DNA from: Gammaproteobacteria bacterium
Lineage (GTDB): Bacteria > Pseudomonadota > Gammaproteobacteria > Eutrophobiales > Eutrophobiaceae
Length of the DNA stretch: 43,483 nt
Direction: 5' to 3'
Assembly: GCA_026710545.1 (NCBI GenBank)
Contig: JAPOQU010000064.1
Coordinates: forward strand, 1-43,483
Notes under the pieces: model-generated
The model's database searches: none
What the model was told of the DNA's origin: nothing
What the model saw: the letters and a program-made list of their open reading frames with translations, nothing else
Shown here: positions 25,501 to 34,974 of the stretch, in pieces
Position numbering within the stretch: the stretch's first letter is position 1
Layout of the letters: each line of letters starts with the position of its first letter
Made by a program: the position numbers and the translations under genes

Positions 25501-26778
25501 ATGCTTATCCAGTTCAGCGTTAAAAATTATCTTTCCTTCAAGGACGAGCAGACCTTCAGCCTGACCATGGCAAAAGGTGGGGAATTAGTTGCTTCCAATA
25601 CGTTTAACTCCGATTTATCCCCCCATGCCAGACTACTTAAAGCCGCGGTTATCTATGGTCCCAATGCAAGTGGAAAATCCAATTTTCTTGCCGCTCTAGG
25701 GACTATGAAAGGCATGGTTACGGGTTCCGCCACTGAATCGCAACGGGGTAAAGAATTGCCTGTAACCCCTTTCCGTCTGGATGAGATGTCTGCTGTATCA
25801 CCTTCAGAATTTGAGATAGTCTTTGTTGCTGACGGAGTTCGCTACCAGTATGGTTTCGCCGCAACTTCGGAAAGAGTACACGAAGAATGGCTGCTGGCGT
25901 TTCCTAAAGCCAAACCGCAACGCTGGTTTACCCGCATTTGGAACGAGGAAATAAATGCATACGAATGGGCAATGGGCAACTCGTTCACCGGCCAGAAACA
26001 ACTCTGGCAGAACGCAACCCGCTACAATGCACTGTTCCTGTCCACAGCGGTACAACTTAATAGCGTTCAGTTACAGCCCGTATTTGACTGGTTTAATAAT
26101 AACTTGAAGTTCATATCCCTCAAGGGATTTTTCAAGGAACTCGAAGTTACTGCATCTCGATGCAAGGATGAGAATGAACGTAAAAGAGTAGTAGAGTTTC
26201 TTAAAGTGGCCGACCTTGGGATAAACGACATATCAGTCAAATCGGAAAGAATTACAGCAAAACACCTGCCTGATGATATGCCGGAAGAAGCGAAGACCTA
26301 TTTTCTGGAAAACGAGATCGATACTGATGTATTTGATATCCACTCCGTACATAAGACAAATCAAGGCCGTACCGTATTATTCAACTTTAGCCTGGAGTCA
26401 GAAGGAACACTGAAATTCTTCGCTCTGGCGGGCCCTGTTATTGATACCTTGGAAAACGGTTATGTTCTTTTCATTGATGAATTACATGGTAGCCTCCACC
26501 CGAAAATGGTGCGGTTTCTGGTGGATTTATTCCATGATGAAAAAACCAATCCCAATAATGCCCAGTTGATCTTTACCTCTCATGAAACCTCTATCCTGAG
26601 TCAGGACGTATTCAGGCGCGACCAGATATGGTTCTGTGAAAAAGACAAGGAACAGGCAACCAGACTTTATCCTTTGACTGATTTCAGCCCGCGCAAAGGC
26701 CGCGAAAATCTTGAAGCTGGCTATTTATCAGGAAGATATGGGGCATTGCCTTATCTGAATATTGCCGAACTTCGCTAG
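25501..26778 (+). CDS. rloA: AAA ATPase, RloA / AbiLi-like
   Basis: Started at MLIQFSVKNYLSFKDEQTFSL, the protein has 425 residues; the open frame reaches back to a TTG at 25489. The N-terminus is that of the ABC-type AAA_15/AAA_21 family. Walker A GPNASGKS is at about 53-60. Walker B VLFIDELHGSLHPKM and the switch IFTSHETSIL lie near residues 322-362. It lacks long coiled coils and a TOPRIM domain. Directly followed at 9 bp by rloB, it forms a two-gene unit resembling the abortive-infection system AbiL (AbiLi/AbiLii) and the RloAB genes found in restriction loci. Confidence 0.88.
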   Translation: MLIQFSVKNYLSFKDEQTFSLTMAKGGELVASNTFNSDLSPHARLLKAAVIYGPNASGKSNFLAALGTMKGMVTGSATESQRGKELPVTPFRLDEMSAVSPSEFEIVFVADGVRYQYGFAATSERVHEEWLLAFPKAKPQRWFTRIWNEEINAYEWAMGNSFTGQKQLWQNATRYNALFLSTAVQLNSVQLQPVFDWFNNNLKFISLKGFFKELEVTASRCKDENERKRVVEFLKVADLGINDISVKSERITAKHLPDDMPEEAKTYFLENEIDTDVFDIHSVHKTNQGRTVLFNFSLESEGTLKFFALAGPVIDTLENGYVLFIDELHGSLHPKMVRFLVDLFHDEKTNPNNAQLIFTSHETSILSQDVFRRDQIWFCEKDKEQATRLYPLTDFSPRKGRENLEAGYLSGRYGALPYLNIAELR

Positions 26779-26787
26779 GATTGTCAT

Positions 26788-27462
26788 ATGGGAACGGATA
26801 ACCTTTTTCATAAGCGAAAAGCAAAAGGGGCACGGGAACTTAAGCGCAGAAAACACAAACGAGCGCCTTACGATAAAGTGTTGATTGTTACCGAAGGGAA
26901 AAAAACGGAGCCCGAATATTTCAACGACCTGAAGAAGTATTACAGAATACACAGCGCAAATATCAAGATAGACGGCAGCGGTGATTCAAGCCCGGAAAGT
27001 GTAATTAAATATGGCAAGAAACTCTATGAAGATGAGAGAAGCGGAGGCGATGCGTTCGATCGCGTTTATTTTGTCTTTGACAAAGACACTCACCTTACCT
27101 ACCCACAAGCTCTGGATGCAATTAAACGCTACAGACGCAGACGTAAAAACACCTTTTTCGCAATTAATTCAGTTCCATGTTTCGAATACTGGTTATTACT
27201 GCACTTTATTTACACTACCGAACCTTTCCCGGCAACGGGACAGTTAAGCGCAGCAGATCAGGTGATTCGTAAATTAAAGAAATACTGCCCGGACTACGAT
27301 AAATCCGCTCCCGGTCTATTTACCAAACTGTATGACAAACTCGAAATGGCTAAGGTCAATGCTATAAATGCTCTGAAAGCGGCAGATCAAGCTGGAACTG
27401 ACATTCCATCAACCCTTGTCCATGAGCTTGTAGAGTACTTACAAAATATTAAAAAAATGTAA
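26788..27462 (+). CDS. rloB: RloB / AbiLii-like protein (TOPRIM-like fold)
   Basis: The protein has 224 residues with a very basic N-terminus (KRKAKGARELKRRKHKR). VLIVTEGKKTEPEYFNDLK supplies the invariant Glu, and VYFVFDKDTH the Asp of the TOPRIM-like core of the RloB family. NSVPCFEYWLLLHF is another conserved RloB block. It is probably the nuclease effector controlled by the RloA ATPase. The gene follows rloA by 9 bp. Unlike the surrounding toxin-antitoxin pairs, both partners of this system are intact. Confidence 0.88.
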   Translation: MGTDNLFHKRKAKGARELKRRKHKRAPYDKVLIVTEGKKTEPEYFNDLKKYYRIHSANIKIDGSGDSSPESVIKYGKKLYEDERSGGDAFDRVYFVFDKDTHLTYPQALDAIKRYRRRRKNTFFAINSVPCFEYWLLLHFIYTTEPFPATGQLSAADQVIRKLKKYCPDYDKSAPGLFTKLYDKLEMAKVNAINALKAADQAGTDIPSTLVHELVEYLQNIKKM

Positions 27463-27498
27463 TTCGCCTTCCGGCATTACGTGGCGACAGGTCCGGCC

Positions 27499-27591
27499 AA
27501 CATAGTATTACGTATCAGTGATCAGTACCGGATTTGTTTTATTTGGCGGCAAGGCAATGCATATCAAGTTGAAATCGTTGATTATCATTAG
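27499..27591 (+). pseudogene. higB toxin 3' remnant, copy 2
   Basis: About 30 codons in the frame ending at the TAG just before higA read NIVLRISDQYRICFIWRQGN, then AYQVEIVDYH. This is the C-terminal end of HigB/RelE toxins (the usual form is SIRINDQYRICF). The 5' two thirds of the toxin are gone, replaced by sequence following rloB. The TAG abuts the GTG of higA, the natural higBA junction. Confidence 0.8.
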
Positions 27592-27901
27592 GTGAAACAG
27601 GTGGCGAAACTGAAAAATATCCATCCCGGCGATATTCTTCTCCATGAATTTCTGGAGCCGATGGGCATCAGCCGGAATAAACTGGCCAGAGATATTTCTG
27701 TGCCGCCGAGACGAATAAATGAAATCGTTCTTGGCAAGCGGGCGATTACCGCGGACACGGCTTTACGTCTTGCTCGCTATTTTGGCAGTAGTGAAAAGTT
27801 CTGGTTGGGATTACAGGATGATTATGATCTGGAAGAAGCTAACAAAAAAATGGGTACGGTACTTAATCAGATTTCAGCCGTTGCGTAAAGCCGGTAGATA
27901 A
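27507..27901. repeat. Direct repeat, higA module copy 2
   Basis: Same orientation and content as 22992-23388. Homology starts in the higB remnant and stops just after the GTAGATAA that follows the higA stop. Confidence 0.85.
27592..27888 (+). CDS. higA: HigA-family antitoxin, copy 2
   Basis: The protein has 98 residues and is 86/98 identical to copy 1. The HTH core (ISRNKLARDISVPPRRINEIV, GKRAITADTALRLARYF) is unchanged, so it may bind the same operators. Substitutions cluster in the C-terminal third, where HigA contacts its toxin or dimerises. The GTG start follows the toxin remnant's TAG without a gap. No toxin is present. Confidence 0.9.
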   Translation: MKQVAKLKNIHPGDILLHEFLEPMGISRNKLARDISVPPRRINEIVLGKRAITADTALRLARYFGSSEKFWLGLQDDYDLEEANKKMGTVLNQISAVA

Positions 27902-28240
27902 TCTCTATACACGTCGACGCAAATAATGCCGCAAGAGTGAGGTCAAGGTGTTGCCCAGGTTCGTCTCCGCAGCCTGGCTATCCAGACAGTCCGCCACCTG
28001 GTTAAGCCGGGTGTGCAACAAGCTTGAAGCCACGTGCGGCAGGCGGCATGCGTGTCGGCGGGTCTTTCACGAGTTTCAGTGGTTGGCAGGCCATTACCTG
28101 TTGTCGGTGTGCCTTGATAAGACCATCCGAGTAGAGTATAGTCGCCGCCGTGACTGTGGTGTCACTCGTCGGCTCGAAAGGAAACCTTCCACGCCCGAGT
28201 GCGAACCACCCAAACTTCACATGACCTCGGGGAGGGCCAC
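27889..28240. other. Intergenic region separating the toxin-antitoxin graveyard from the defence operon
   Basis: No credible gene is visible on either strand; the open frames are compositional. From here on the sequence becomes GC-rich. The only strong signal is a sigma-70-type promoter at 28114-28142. Confidence 0.5.
28114..28142 (+). promoter_or_regulatory. Near-consensus sigma-70 promoter at the head of the defence operon
   Basis: TTGATA (28114-28119), a 17-bp spacer and TATAGT (28137-28142) differ from consensus at few positions. It lies about 100 bp before the first small gene and points into the run of plus-strand defence genes. Confidence 0.55.
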
Positions 28241-28453
28241 ATGAACAAACAGACACCAAAGAGGCGCTCGTCGTCAAGACGTGAGCGGGAACACACGGAA
28301 CTGTTCGAACGCGCACTTGCCCGTCCCGGTGTTCGCGAGGTGATGAACGTCTACGACAACGGGTGGGAGAAGGATCGGGGTTTGAACAACTACAGAGCAG
28401 CGGCGAAAATTCCCGAACGAATTACCACAACAAATTCATCGAATTCCCCATAA
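28241..28453 (+). CDS. Small hypothetical protein at the head of the defence operon
   Basis: The protein has 70 residues: a very basic N-terminus (MNKQTPKRRSSSRREREH), a helix ELFERALARPGVREVMNVYD, and the tail ITTTNSSNSP. I start it at MNKQ because GGAGG lies 7 nt upstream; the frame extends to 28199. I have a vague memory of this pattern in short genes ahead of protease or restriction genes, but I cannot name a family. The gene precedes a truncated frame and the first DUF262 gene. Confidence 0.55.
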   Translation: MNKQTPKRRSSSRREREHTELFERALARPGVREVMNVYDNGWEKDRGLNNYRAAAKIPERITTTNSSNSP

Positions 28454-28830
28454 CCGGTACGGGGCTGGAGATACCGCGTTGCCGATTTGGAGTGAGATTC
28501 TAGCGGAACTGGCCAAAACGCGGGACGGTGGCAATGGCCCCGACTTGTTGGTTCAGTGCGAGAAGGTTGGACAACTGTGGAAGTTCAGGCTTTCGAAGGT
28601 TGATGACTGAATGCGGGGCGGCGGAGCTTCAGGCGACGAGTCATGGCGAGTCAGTAAAGGGCAGCGTGGATGAACCCGGAGCATCAAGTAACCACATGTC
28701 TGCCACGGATTGGAAGCTGTGTCGAGACTGCCGTGGCTAGCGTTTCACTCTTCAAAAATTCCGAGTGGAATGCCCTCAGTTCCGAACCACGCACGAAGCT
28801 AAGCCGCGGTACTGGACGAGGGCTGGCGCC
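28454..28830. other. Spacer with a probable gene remnant before the first DUF262 gene
   Basis: Only the short frame 28479-28610 looks biological (see separate entry). The rest, including the stretch before ATG 28831, has no signal I can defend. The spacer is long for an otherwise compact operon, which suggests a deletion here. Confidence 0.4.
28479..28610 (+). pseudogene. Possible 5' remnant of a gene lost from the operon
   Basis: From TTG 28479, 43 codons read LPIWSEILAELAKTRDGGNG, then PDLLVQCEKVGQLWKFRLSKVDD, and stop. GGAG lies 8 nt upstream. The first half resembles the N-terminus of SppA-like serine dehydrogenase proteases (P-x-W-x-EIL-x-EL), and the second half does not continue that family. 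It may be the join left by a deletion. The family idea is from memory and weak. Confidence 0.3.
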
Positions 28831-30936
28831 ATGAAAGCCACAGAAGCCAAATTTCTGGACTTCCTCAAGAAGTCACCACAATTCGTCATCCCGATCTACC
28901 AGCGCACGTATTCATGGACCGAGCGTGAATGCCGCCAGCTTTGGGATGATATCGTCCGTACCGGCAGCAACGATGCTATCTCAGCCCACTTTATCGGTTC
29001 TATCGTCTACATCGAAAAGGGCCTGTACCAAGTATCCAGTCAGTCACCACTCCTCGTGATCGATGGCCAGCAGAGACTGACCACGGTCACATTGATTCTC
29101 GAAGCCCTGGCGCGCCAACTGGGAGACAACGAGCCCATTGATGGCTTCTCGGCCAAGAAACTGCGCAGTTACTACCTGTTGAATCCGTTGGAGGAGGGAG
29201 AACGCGGATTCAAGCTGCTGCTCACACAGACTGACAAGACGAGCCTGCTGGCCTTGGTTCAACAGAAGGCACTACCTACCAACCACTCTCTGCGCGTCAC
29301 CAAGAACTTCTCCTTCTTTGAGGAGCAGGTGAAGAACCTTGGCACCGACCTTTCCGTGCTGTGTCACGGCCTTGCGAAGCTGGTTGTCGTCGACATCGCA
29401 CTCAGTCGAGACCAGGATAATCCACAGCTCATCTTTGAGAGCATGAACTCGACCGGACGCGCGCTGAGCCAGGCCGACCTGATCCGCAATTTCATCCTGA
29501 TGGGGCTGGAGCCCGCTCACCAGACTCGGCTGTACGAGGATCATTGGCGACCGATGGAAGTGGGTTTTGGCCAGGAAGGGTACGGCTCACATTTCGATAG
29601 CTTCATGCGGCACTACCTCACGCTCAAGACGGGAGAGATACCGAACGTTCGAGCGGTATACGAAGCGTTCAAGTCTCATGCGCGAACGCCGGACATAGAC
29701 GCTGCTGGCGTGGATGCGCTAGTCGCGGATATTCACGCCTTCGCGGGCTATTATTGCGCGATGGCATTGGGCAAAGAAGCTGACACCAAGCTCGCTGAGG
29801 CTTTTCGTGACCTGAGAGAACTGAAGGTGGATGTCGCCTATCCGTTCTTGCTTGAGCTCTACGACGATTTTGCCAACGGAAGGCTCGATAATACCGACTT
29901 TGAAGCTGCCGTCCGGGTGGTCGAGGCGTACGTGTTCCGCCGCGCGGTGTGTGCAATTCCTACTAACTCACTGAACAAGACTTTCGCCACTTTCGGGCGT
30001 GCGTTACGGAAAGACAGGTACCTTGAGAGCGTCCACGCCCATCTGCTGACGCTCCCGTCATATCGCCGGTTTCCCGGCGACGAGGAGTTCATGCGCGAGT
30101 TTATCGTGCGTGACCTCTACAACTTTCCCCGGCGAAGCTACTGGCTGCGCCGACTCGAAAACCATGGCCGCAAGGAGCGTGTTCCAGTCGATGAATACAC
30201 CATTGAGCATATTCTTCCGCAAAACGAGAATCTGTCTGCGAAGTGGCGGGACGAACTCGGGCCTGAGTGGCATCGCGTTCAGGAGAGCTGGTTACACACA
30301 CTCGGCAATCTTACGCTCACAGGCTATAACGCCGAATACAGTGACCGACCCTTTCCGGAAAAGCGTGACATGAAAGGGGGCTTCCGAGAGAGCCCACTAA
30401 GGCTCAACGAGGGTCTGAGCAGCCTTGATAAGTGGGATGAAGCGGCTATCAAGAACCGCGCTAAACGCCTTGCCGCAGTGGCCACGGTCGTTTGGGTAGT
30501 GCCTTCATTGCCAGCCGAAGTGCTCGAGTCGTACCGTCCACGCGGTGAAAAAGTAGTGGGCTATACGATTGATGACCATCCGCATCTAGCGACCGGTTCG
30601 CCCATGCGCAACTTGTTTGAGATGATTCGAAAGGACCTTTTGGCGCTCGACCCGTGCGTCTCGGAGGAGTTTCTGAAGCTCTATGTCGCCTACAAGGCGG
30701 AGACCAACTTCGTAGACATAGTGCCTCAGAAAAGCCGCCTCCGCCTGTCGCTCAATATGCAGTTTCACGAGCTTCATGACCCGAAAGGTCTGGCTAGGGA
30801 TGTCACCAGCCTTGGTCGTTGGGGAAACGGTGATGTAGAGGTGGACTTTAGTAAGTCGGAGAAGTTGCCTTATGTGATGGGTCTGGTCCGGCAAGCGTTC
30901 GAAAAGCAAATGGGAAACGGGGAGGCGGAAGCGTGA
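28831..30936 (+). CDS. GmrSD-like DUF262/DUF1524 protein with C-terminal DUF5655
   Basis: Started at [15 protein letters not shown], the protein has 701 residues; the frame extends 22 codons upstream with unrelated sequence. The N-terminal DUF262 (ParB/GmrS-like NTPase) has [10 protein letters not shown] (about 18-27), [12 protein letters not shown] (about 75-85) and [20 protein letters not shown]. The DUF1524 HNH-like nuclease has [10 protein letters not shown] (about 455-464) and [18 protein letters not shown]. The C-terminal 120 residues, [19 protein letters not shown] to [10 protein letters not shown], match DUF5655. GmrSD proteins cut modified phage DNA in an NTP-dependent way, and SspE of phosphorothioate systems has the same two domains. 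It sits 13 bp before hsdM and is probably co-transcribed with it. Confidence 0.88.
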   Translation: MKATEAKFLDFLKKSPQFVIPIYQRTYSWTERECRQLWDDIVRTGSNDAISAHFIGSIVYIEKGLYQVSSQSPLLVIDGQQRLTTVTLILEALARQLGDNEPIDGFSAKKLRSYYLLNPLEEGERGFKLLLTQTDKTSLLALVQQKALPTNHSLRVTKNFSFFEEQVKNLGTDLSVLCHGLAKLVVVDIALSRDQDNPQLIFESMNSTGRALSQADLIRNFILMGLEPAHQTRLYEDHWRPMEVGFGQEGYGSHFDSFMRHYLTLKTGEIPNVRAVYEAFKSHARTPDIDAAGVDALVADIHAFAGYYCAMALGKEADTKLAEAFRDLRELKVDVAYPFLLELYDDFANGRLDNTDFEAAVRVVEAYVFRRAVCAIPTNSLNKTFATFGRALRKDRYLESVHAHLLTLPSYRRFPGDEEFMREFIVRDLYNFPRRSYWLRRLENHGRKERVPVDEYTIEHILPQNENLSAKWRDELGPEWHRVQESWLHTLGNLTLTGYNAEYSDRPFPEKRDMKGGFRESPLRLNEGLSSLDKWDEAAIKNRAKRLAAVATVVWVVPSLPAEVLESYRPRGEKVVGYTIDDHPHLATGSPMRNLFEMIRKDLLALDPCVSEEFLKLYVAYKAETNFVDIVPQKSRLRLSLNMQFHELHDPKGLARDVTSLGRWGNGDVEVDFSKSEKLPYVMGLVRQAFEKQMGNGEAEA

Positions 30937-30949
30937 GAGAGGTGGGAAG

Positions 30950-33646
30950 TTGAAACAGGAGAAGATCACCCTCGCTCAACTCGAGTCCTTCCTCCTCAAG
31001 GCCGCGGATATCCTGCGCGGAAAGATGGACGCATCGGAGTTCAAGGAGTTCATCTTCGGCATGTTGTTCCTGAAGCGGCTTTCCGACGAGTTCGACCGCA
31101 AACGCGAGCAGCTCCGCAATAGAACCTTCGCGCACCTCAAGGACCAGCCGGACCTCGTCGCCGAGTTGCTCGAGGACAAGACATCCTACGGCGAGACTTT
31201 CTTTGTCCCCGTCAGAGCCCGTTGGCGCGAGCCTTGGCAAGACGAGAGCGGCGACCTCGTGCCAGCCATGAAGGACCTTAAGCACGACATCGGAAATATG
31301 CTCAACAAGGCCATTGCCGCCGTGGAGGACGAGAACGACTCCCTGGTCGGGGTGCTGAAGAACAACATCGACTTCAACGCGGTGAAGGGCAAAACCAAGA
31401 TACCCGACCAGAAGTGGAAAGACCTGCTCGACCACTTCAGCCAGCCTGGGTTCGTCCTCGTCAACGACAACTTTGAGTTCCCCGACCTGCTCGGCGCCGC
31501 CTACGAGTACCTCATCAAGTTCTTCGCCGACAACGCCGGCAAGAAGGGCGGCGAGTTCTATACCCCCGGCGAGGTCGTGCGCCTGCTCGTCCAGCTCACT
31601 CAACCGGAGGCCGGCAACACCATCTACGACCCTGCGGTCGGCTCCGGCGGCTTTCTCATTCAGTCCCACCAATACGTGGAAGAGCAGGGCCAGAACGCCG
31701 ACGACCTCGCACTCTACGGCCAGGACTCCAACGGCACGGTCTGGTCGATCTGCATCATGAACATGATCCTTCACAACATTACCCGATCCACCATCGAGAA
31801 CGGTGACACGCTGGAGGACCCGCTCATCCTCGACAACGGCCAGATCCGCAAGTTCGACCGGGTGCTCGCCAACCCGCCGTTCTCGCAGAACTATAGCCGC
31901 GCCGGCATGAAGTTCACCAGTCGCTTCCGCGAGTGGTGCCCGGAAACCGGCAAGAAGGCGGACCTCATGTTCGTGCAGCACATGCTCGCCAGCCTCAAAC
32001 CCAACGGCCGGATGGCGACAATCATGCCGCACGGTGTCCTGTTTCGGGGTGGTAAGGAAAAGCTCATCCGCGAACTGTTCATCAACGACGACTGCATCGA
32101 GGCCATTGTCAGCCTGCCACCCGGCCTCTTCTACGGCACTGGCATCCCCGCCTGTGTGCTTGTGTGCAACAAGAGCAAGCCCGACGTACTCAGGGACAAG
32201 ATCCTCTTTATAAACGCCGACCGGGAATACGCTGAAGGCAAGAACCAGAACCGGCTTCGCCCCGAAGACATCGAGAAGATCGATTTCGTCTTCACCCACA
32301 AGCGCGAGTTGCCCAAGTACTCGCGCCTCGTGCCCAAAACCGAGATCGTGCACACCCACGACTATAACCTCAACATTCGCCGTTACGTGGACAACACGCC
32401 TGACCCCGAGCCGGAGGACGTCCAAGCGCACCTCATCGGAGGAATCCCGGAGTTGGAGGTCGCTGCGCTTACGGACGATTTCGCCAAATTCGGCGTTAAC
32501 CCGGATTCACTCTTCGAGCCCGAGCGTCCCTCCTACCTCGCCTTTCGCGAGTCCATCGACGCCAGGCCCGCCATCAAGTCCACGCTCGAAGCCGATCCGG
32601 CCCTGCTCGGCACCCTTACTCGGCACCATGATGCTCTTGAATCGTGGTGGTCCGTCGCCAGGGACGACTTCTCCCAACTCCAGGATGCCGATAACGGCGG
32701 CAAGAAGATGCCCGAGGTCCGCCACGAACTGCTAACCACCCTCAAGGCCAAGCTCGTGCCGCTGGGCGTGCTCGACGAGTTCAAGAGTGCCGGCGTCTTC
32801 GTCAACTGGTGGCAGCAGATTCGCTACGACCTCAAGACCATCGTGTCCACCGGGTGGCACCACACGCTCGTCCCTGATGACTACCTCATCGCCGAGTACT
32901 TCCAGGCCGAGGCGGACGCCATAGAGTCGCTGGATGCGACCATTGCCGAAGCCCAGGACGAACTGGCCCAGGCCGTTGAGACCGCCCAAGAGGTCAGCGG
33001 CTACGAGCCCGACGAAGACAAGAAGGTCACCGCTACGGTCATCAAGAAGGCTCTCAAGGTGCTCATCGACGACCTGAAAGGCAGCGCTGGCGCCTCCGCC
33101 AGGAAGGAACTCAATAATCTCACAGACCAGGACAAGATCATCAAGGCGATCGAGAAGCGCATCAAGGACGCCAAAGCGACCCTCAAGGAGAAGGCTGCGG
33201 AGTTGGAGTTCAAGCTCGAACTCAAGCGCGTCGGCGCCGACGATTTCAAGGCCGAGACGCAGGCTCTGATCGCACAGGCCGATGACCGCCTTGCGGGATT
33301 GGATCCGAAGAAGAAAGCCGACAAGAAGAGCATCACTGCGCTCCATAAGGACAAGGAAGCGCTGAACGCCCGCCTCGCCAGGACTGATGCCGTGTTCAAG
33401 GCGATCGGCGGCCAGATCAGCGAGGCCGATGCCCGCCGCCTGATCTTGAAGAAAATCTTCGACATCGTCCGCACCGAACTCGACCGCTACCTGAATGCGG
33501 AGAAGTGGGTGTTGCTCCGAGCCGCTGAGAATCTGTGGAACAAATACTCGGTCAGCATTCGAGGGCTGGACTCGAATCGCGCTAAGGCATTGAAGGCGCT
33601 TGACGACTATCTAATCGGACTCGGTTACTACGAGATTTCGTTATGA
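30950..33646 (+). CDS. hsdM: Type I restriction-modification system, methyltransferase subunit (long form)
   Basis: The protein has 898 residues and starts with TTG after a GAGG-rich site. The N-terminal HsdM helical domain ([22 protein letters not shown]) is followed by the N6-adenine methyltransferase core: [13 protein letters not shown] (about 203), [12 protein letters not shown] (about 228) and the catalytic NPPFSQNYS (about 310). Residues after about 480 form a C-terminal extension of roughly 400 residues, unusual next to the 500-530 of EcoKI-type HsdM. It includes a charged, probably coiled-coil region (about 660-850, [16 protein letters not shown]). HsdM methylates the half-methylated target with HsdS and is also needed for restriction. 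Its stop overlaps hsdS by 4 nt. Confidence 0.93.
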   Translation: MKQEKITLAQLESFLLKAADILRGKMDASEFKEFIFGMLFLKRLSDEFDRKREQLRNRTFAHLKDQPDLVAELLEDKTSYGETFFVPVRARWREPWQDESGDLVPAMKDLKHDIGNMLNKAIAAVEDENDSLVGVLKNNIDFNAVKGKTKIPDQKWKDLLDHFSQPGFVLVNDNFEFPDLLGAAYEYLIKFFADNAGKKGGEFYTPGEVVRLLVQLTQPEAGNTIYDPAVGSGGFLIQSHQYVEEQGQNADDLALYGQDSNGTVWSICIMNMILHNITRSTIENGDTLEDPLILDNGQIRKFDRVLANPPFSQNYSRAGMKFTSRFREWCPETGKKADLMFVQHMLASLKPNGRMATIMPHGVLFRGGKEKLIRELFINDDCIEAIVSLPPGLFYGTGIPACVLVCNKSKPDVLRDKILFINADREYAEGKNQNRLRPEDIEKIDFVFTHKRELPKYSRLVPKTEIVHTHDYNLNIRRYVDNTPDPEPEDVQAHLIGGIPELEVAALTDDFAKFGVNPDSLFEPERPSYLAFRESIDARPAIKSTLEADPALLGTLTRHHDALESWWSVARDDFSQLQDADNGGKKMPEVRHELLTTLKAKLVPLGVLDEFKSAGVFVNWWQQIRYDLKTIVSTGWHHTLVPDDYLIAEYFQAEADAIESLDATIAEAQDELAQAVETAQEVSGYEPDEDKKVTATVIKKALKVLIDDLKGSAGASARKELNNLTDQDKIIKAIEKRIKDAKATLKEKAAELEFKLELKRVGADDFKAETQALIAQADDRLAGLDPKKKADKKSITALHKDKEALNARLARTDAVFKAIGGQISEADARRLILKKIFDIVRTELDRYLNAEKWVLLRAAENLWNKYSVSIRGLDSNRAKALKALDDYLIGLGYYEISL

Positions 33647-34950
33647 CTTGGTCGAACGAACCGCTAGAACGCCTGATCGACACGCTGGAGAGTGGTTCTC
33701 GACCGACGGGTGGAGCATCCACTGATAGCGGCGAAGTTTTCAGCATTGGAGGCGAGAATATCCTGCAATCTGGAGGGGTCACGCTGGAGGCCGTGAAGCG
33801 TGTTCCGGTCGCGTTCTTCAAACGTATGACCAAAGGGCACCTGCGTGGCGATGATGTTCTGATAAACAAGGACGGCGCTCAGACAGGAAAGGTTGGCTGG
33901 TATCACACCGGACGCGATCTCGTTGCCTGCATCAATGAACACGTGTTTCTCTTACGCGGCGAGCCTGACCGGATAACGCAAGGATATCTCTACTACTCAC
34001 TTCTGTCGGATTCGGGGCAGGCCCAGATCCGCTTGCAGATCTCGGGCTCGGCACAGCCGGGTCTCAAGGCCGGTTTCACAAAGGGTATCACTGTCGAGTT
34101 CCCCACTGACATCCGTGAACAATCGATGATTGTACGCGTGCTCTCGACTGTTGACCGAGCCATCGAGCAGACCGAAGCGCTCATCGCCAAGCAGCAGCGC
34201 ATCAAGACCGGCCTGATGCAAGACTTGCTCACACGCGGCATCGACAAGCACGGCAACCTCCGCTCCGAACAGACCCACAAGTTCAAGGACTCCCCGCTCG
34301 GCCGGATTCCGATGGAGTGGGATATAGCGTCGCTGGGATCAGTTGCGGAGTTTGTGACGAGCGGATCTCGTGGCTGGGCGAAGTACTACCGCGAGGACGG
34401 GGCACTTTTCATCCGAATCGGAAATCTCACGCGAGAGCACATCAATCTCCGACTGGACGACTTGGTCTTTGTGCAGCCCCCCGGATCGGCCGAAGCGCTT
34501 CGTACCGCGGTGCAGGCTGGCGACCTCTTGATTTCTGTGACAGCCGATCTAGGCATCATTGGGGTCATTCCGAAGGGTTTCGTGGAGGGGTATGTAAACC
34601 AACACATTGCTCTTGCCCGACTTTTTTCTGCAGACGTGTCGGCACGCTTTGTCGGTTGGTTCCTTTCGAGCCGAGAGGGAATGGCTCAGTTTGACAGGCT
34701 CAATGAATCTGGAGCAAAGGCGGGCCTGAACCTCCCGACCGTGCGCTCGCTGCTGTTCCCGCGACCTGGTGATGTTGATGAACAGCATCGGATCGCAGCC
34801 GCAATCGATGCTTGCGTCCGAACCGCTGACCAGCACGCTTGTAGCCTGCAAAAGTTGCGGGCACTCAAGCGCGGCCTCATGCAGGACCTGCTCACGGGTA
34901 ACCGCCGAGTGACTGCGCTGCTCGAAGAAAGCGAAGGGGTTACGACATGA
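33643..34950 (+). CDS. hsdS: Type I restriction-modification system, specificity subunit
   Basis: The protein has 435 residues with two target-recognition domains, each followed by a conserved helix. The first domain covers about 1-180, then [29 protein letters not shown]; the second covers about 215-395 (from [14 protein letters not shown]), then [19 protein letters not shown]. The two GLMQDLLT repeats mark the internal symmetry of HsdS. It determines the bipartite DNA target for both methylation and cleavage. The start overlaps the hsdM stop (ATGA). Gabija-like genes follow at 24 bp rather than hsdR. Confidence 0.93.
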   Translation: MTWSNEPLERLIDTLESGSRPTGGASTDSGEVFSIGGENILQSGGVTLEAVKRVPVAFFKRMTKGHLRGDDVLINKDGAQTGKVGWYHTGRDLVACINEHVFLLRGEPDRITQGYLYYSLLSDSGQAQIRLQISGSAQPGLKAGFTKGITVEFPTDIREQSMIVRVLSTVDRAIEQTEALIAKQQRIKTGLMQDLLTRGIDKHGNLRSEQTHKFKDSPLGRIPMEWDIASLGSVAEFVTSGSRGWAKYYREDGALFIRIGNLTREHINLRLDDLVFVQPPGSAEALRTAVQAGDLLISVTADLGIIGVIPKGFVEGYVNQHIALARLFSADVSARFVGWFLSSREGMAQFDRLNESGAKAGLNLPTVRSLLFPRPGDVDEQHRIAAAIDACVRTADQHACSLQKLRALKRGLMQDLLTGNRRVTALLEESEGVTT

Positions 34951-34974
34951 GCGGCTGCACAAGAAACGGAGGTC

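Noticed and set aside
30848..32431. 527-codon open frame on the minus strand opposite hsdM
   Set aside because: Composition is Val/Leu/Glu-rich as expected from the antisense of a GC-rich gene, and hsdM on the other strand has clear motifs.
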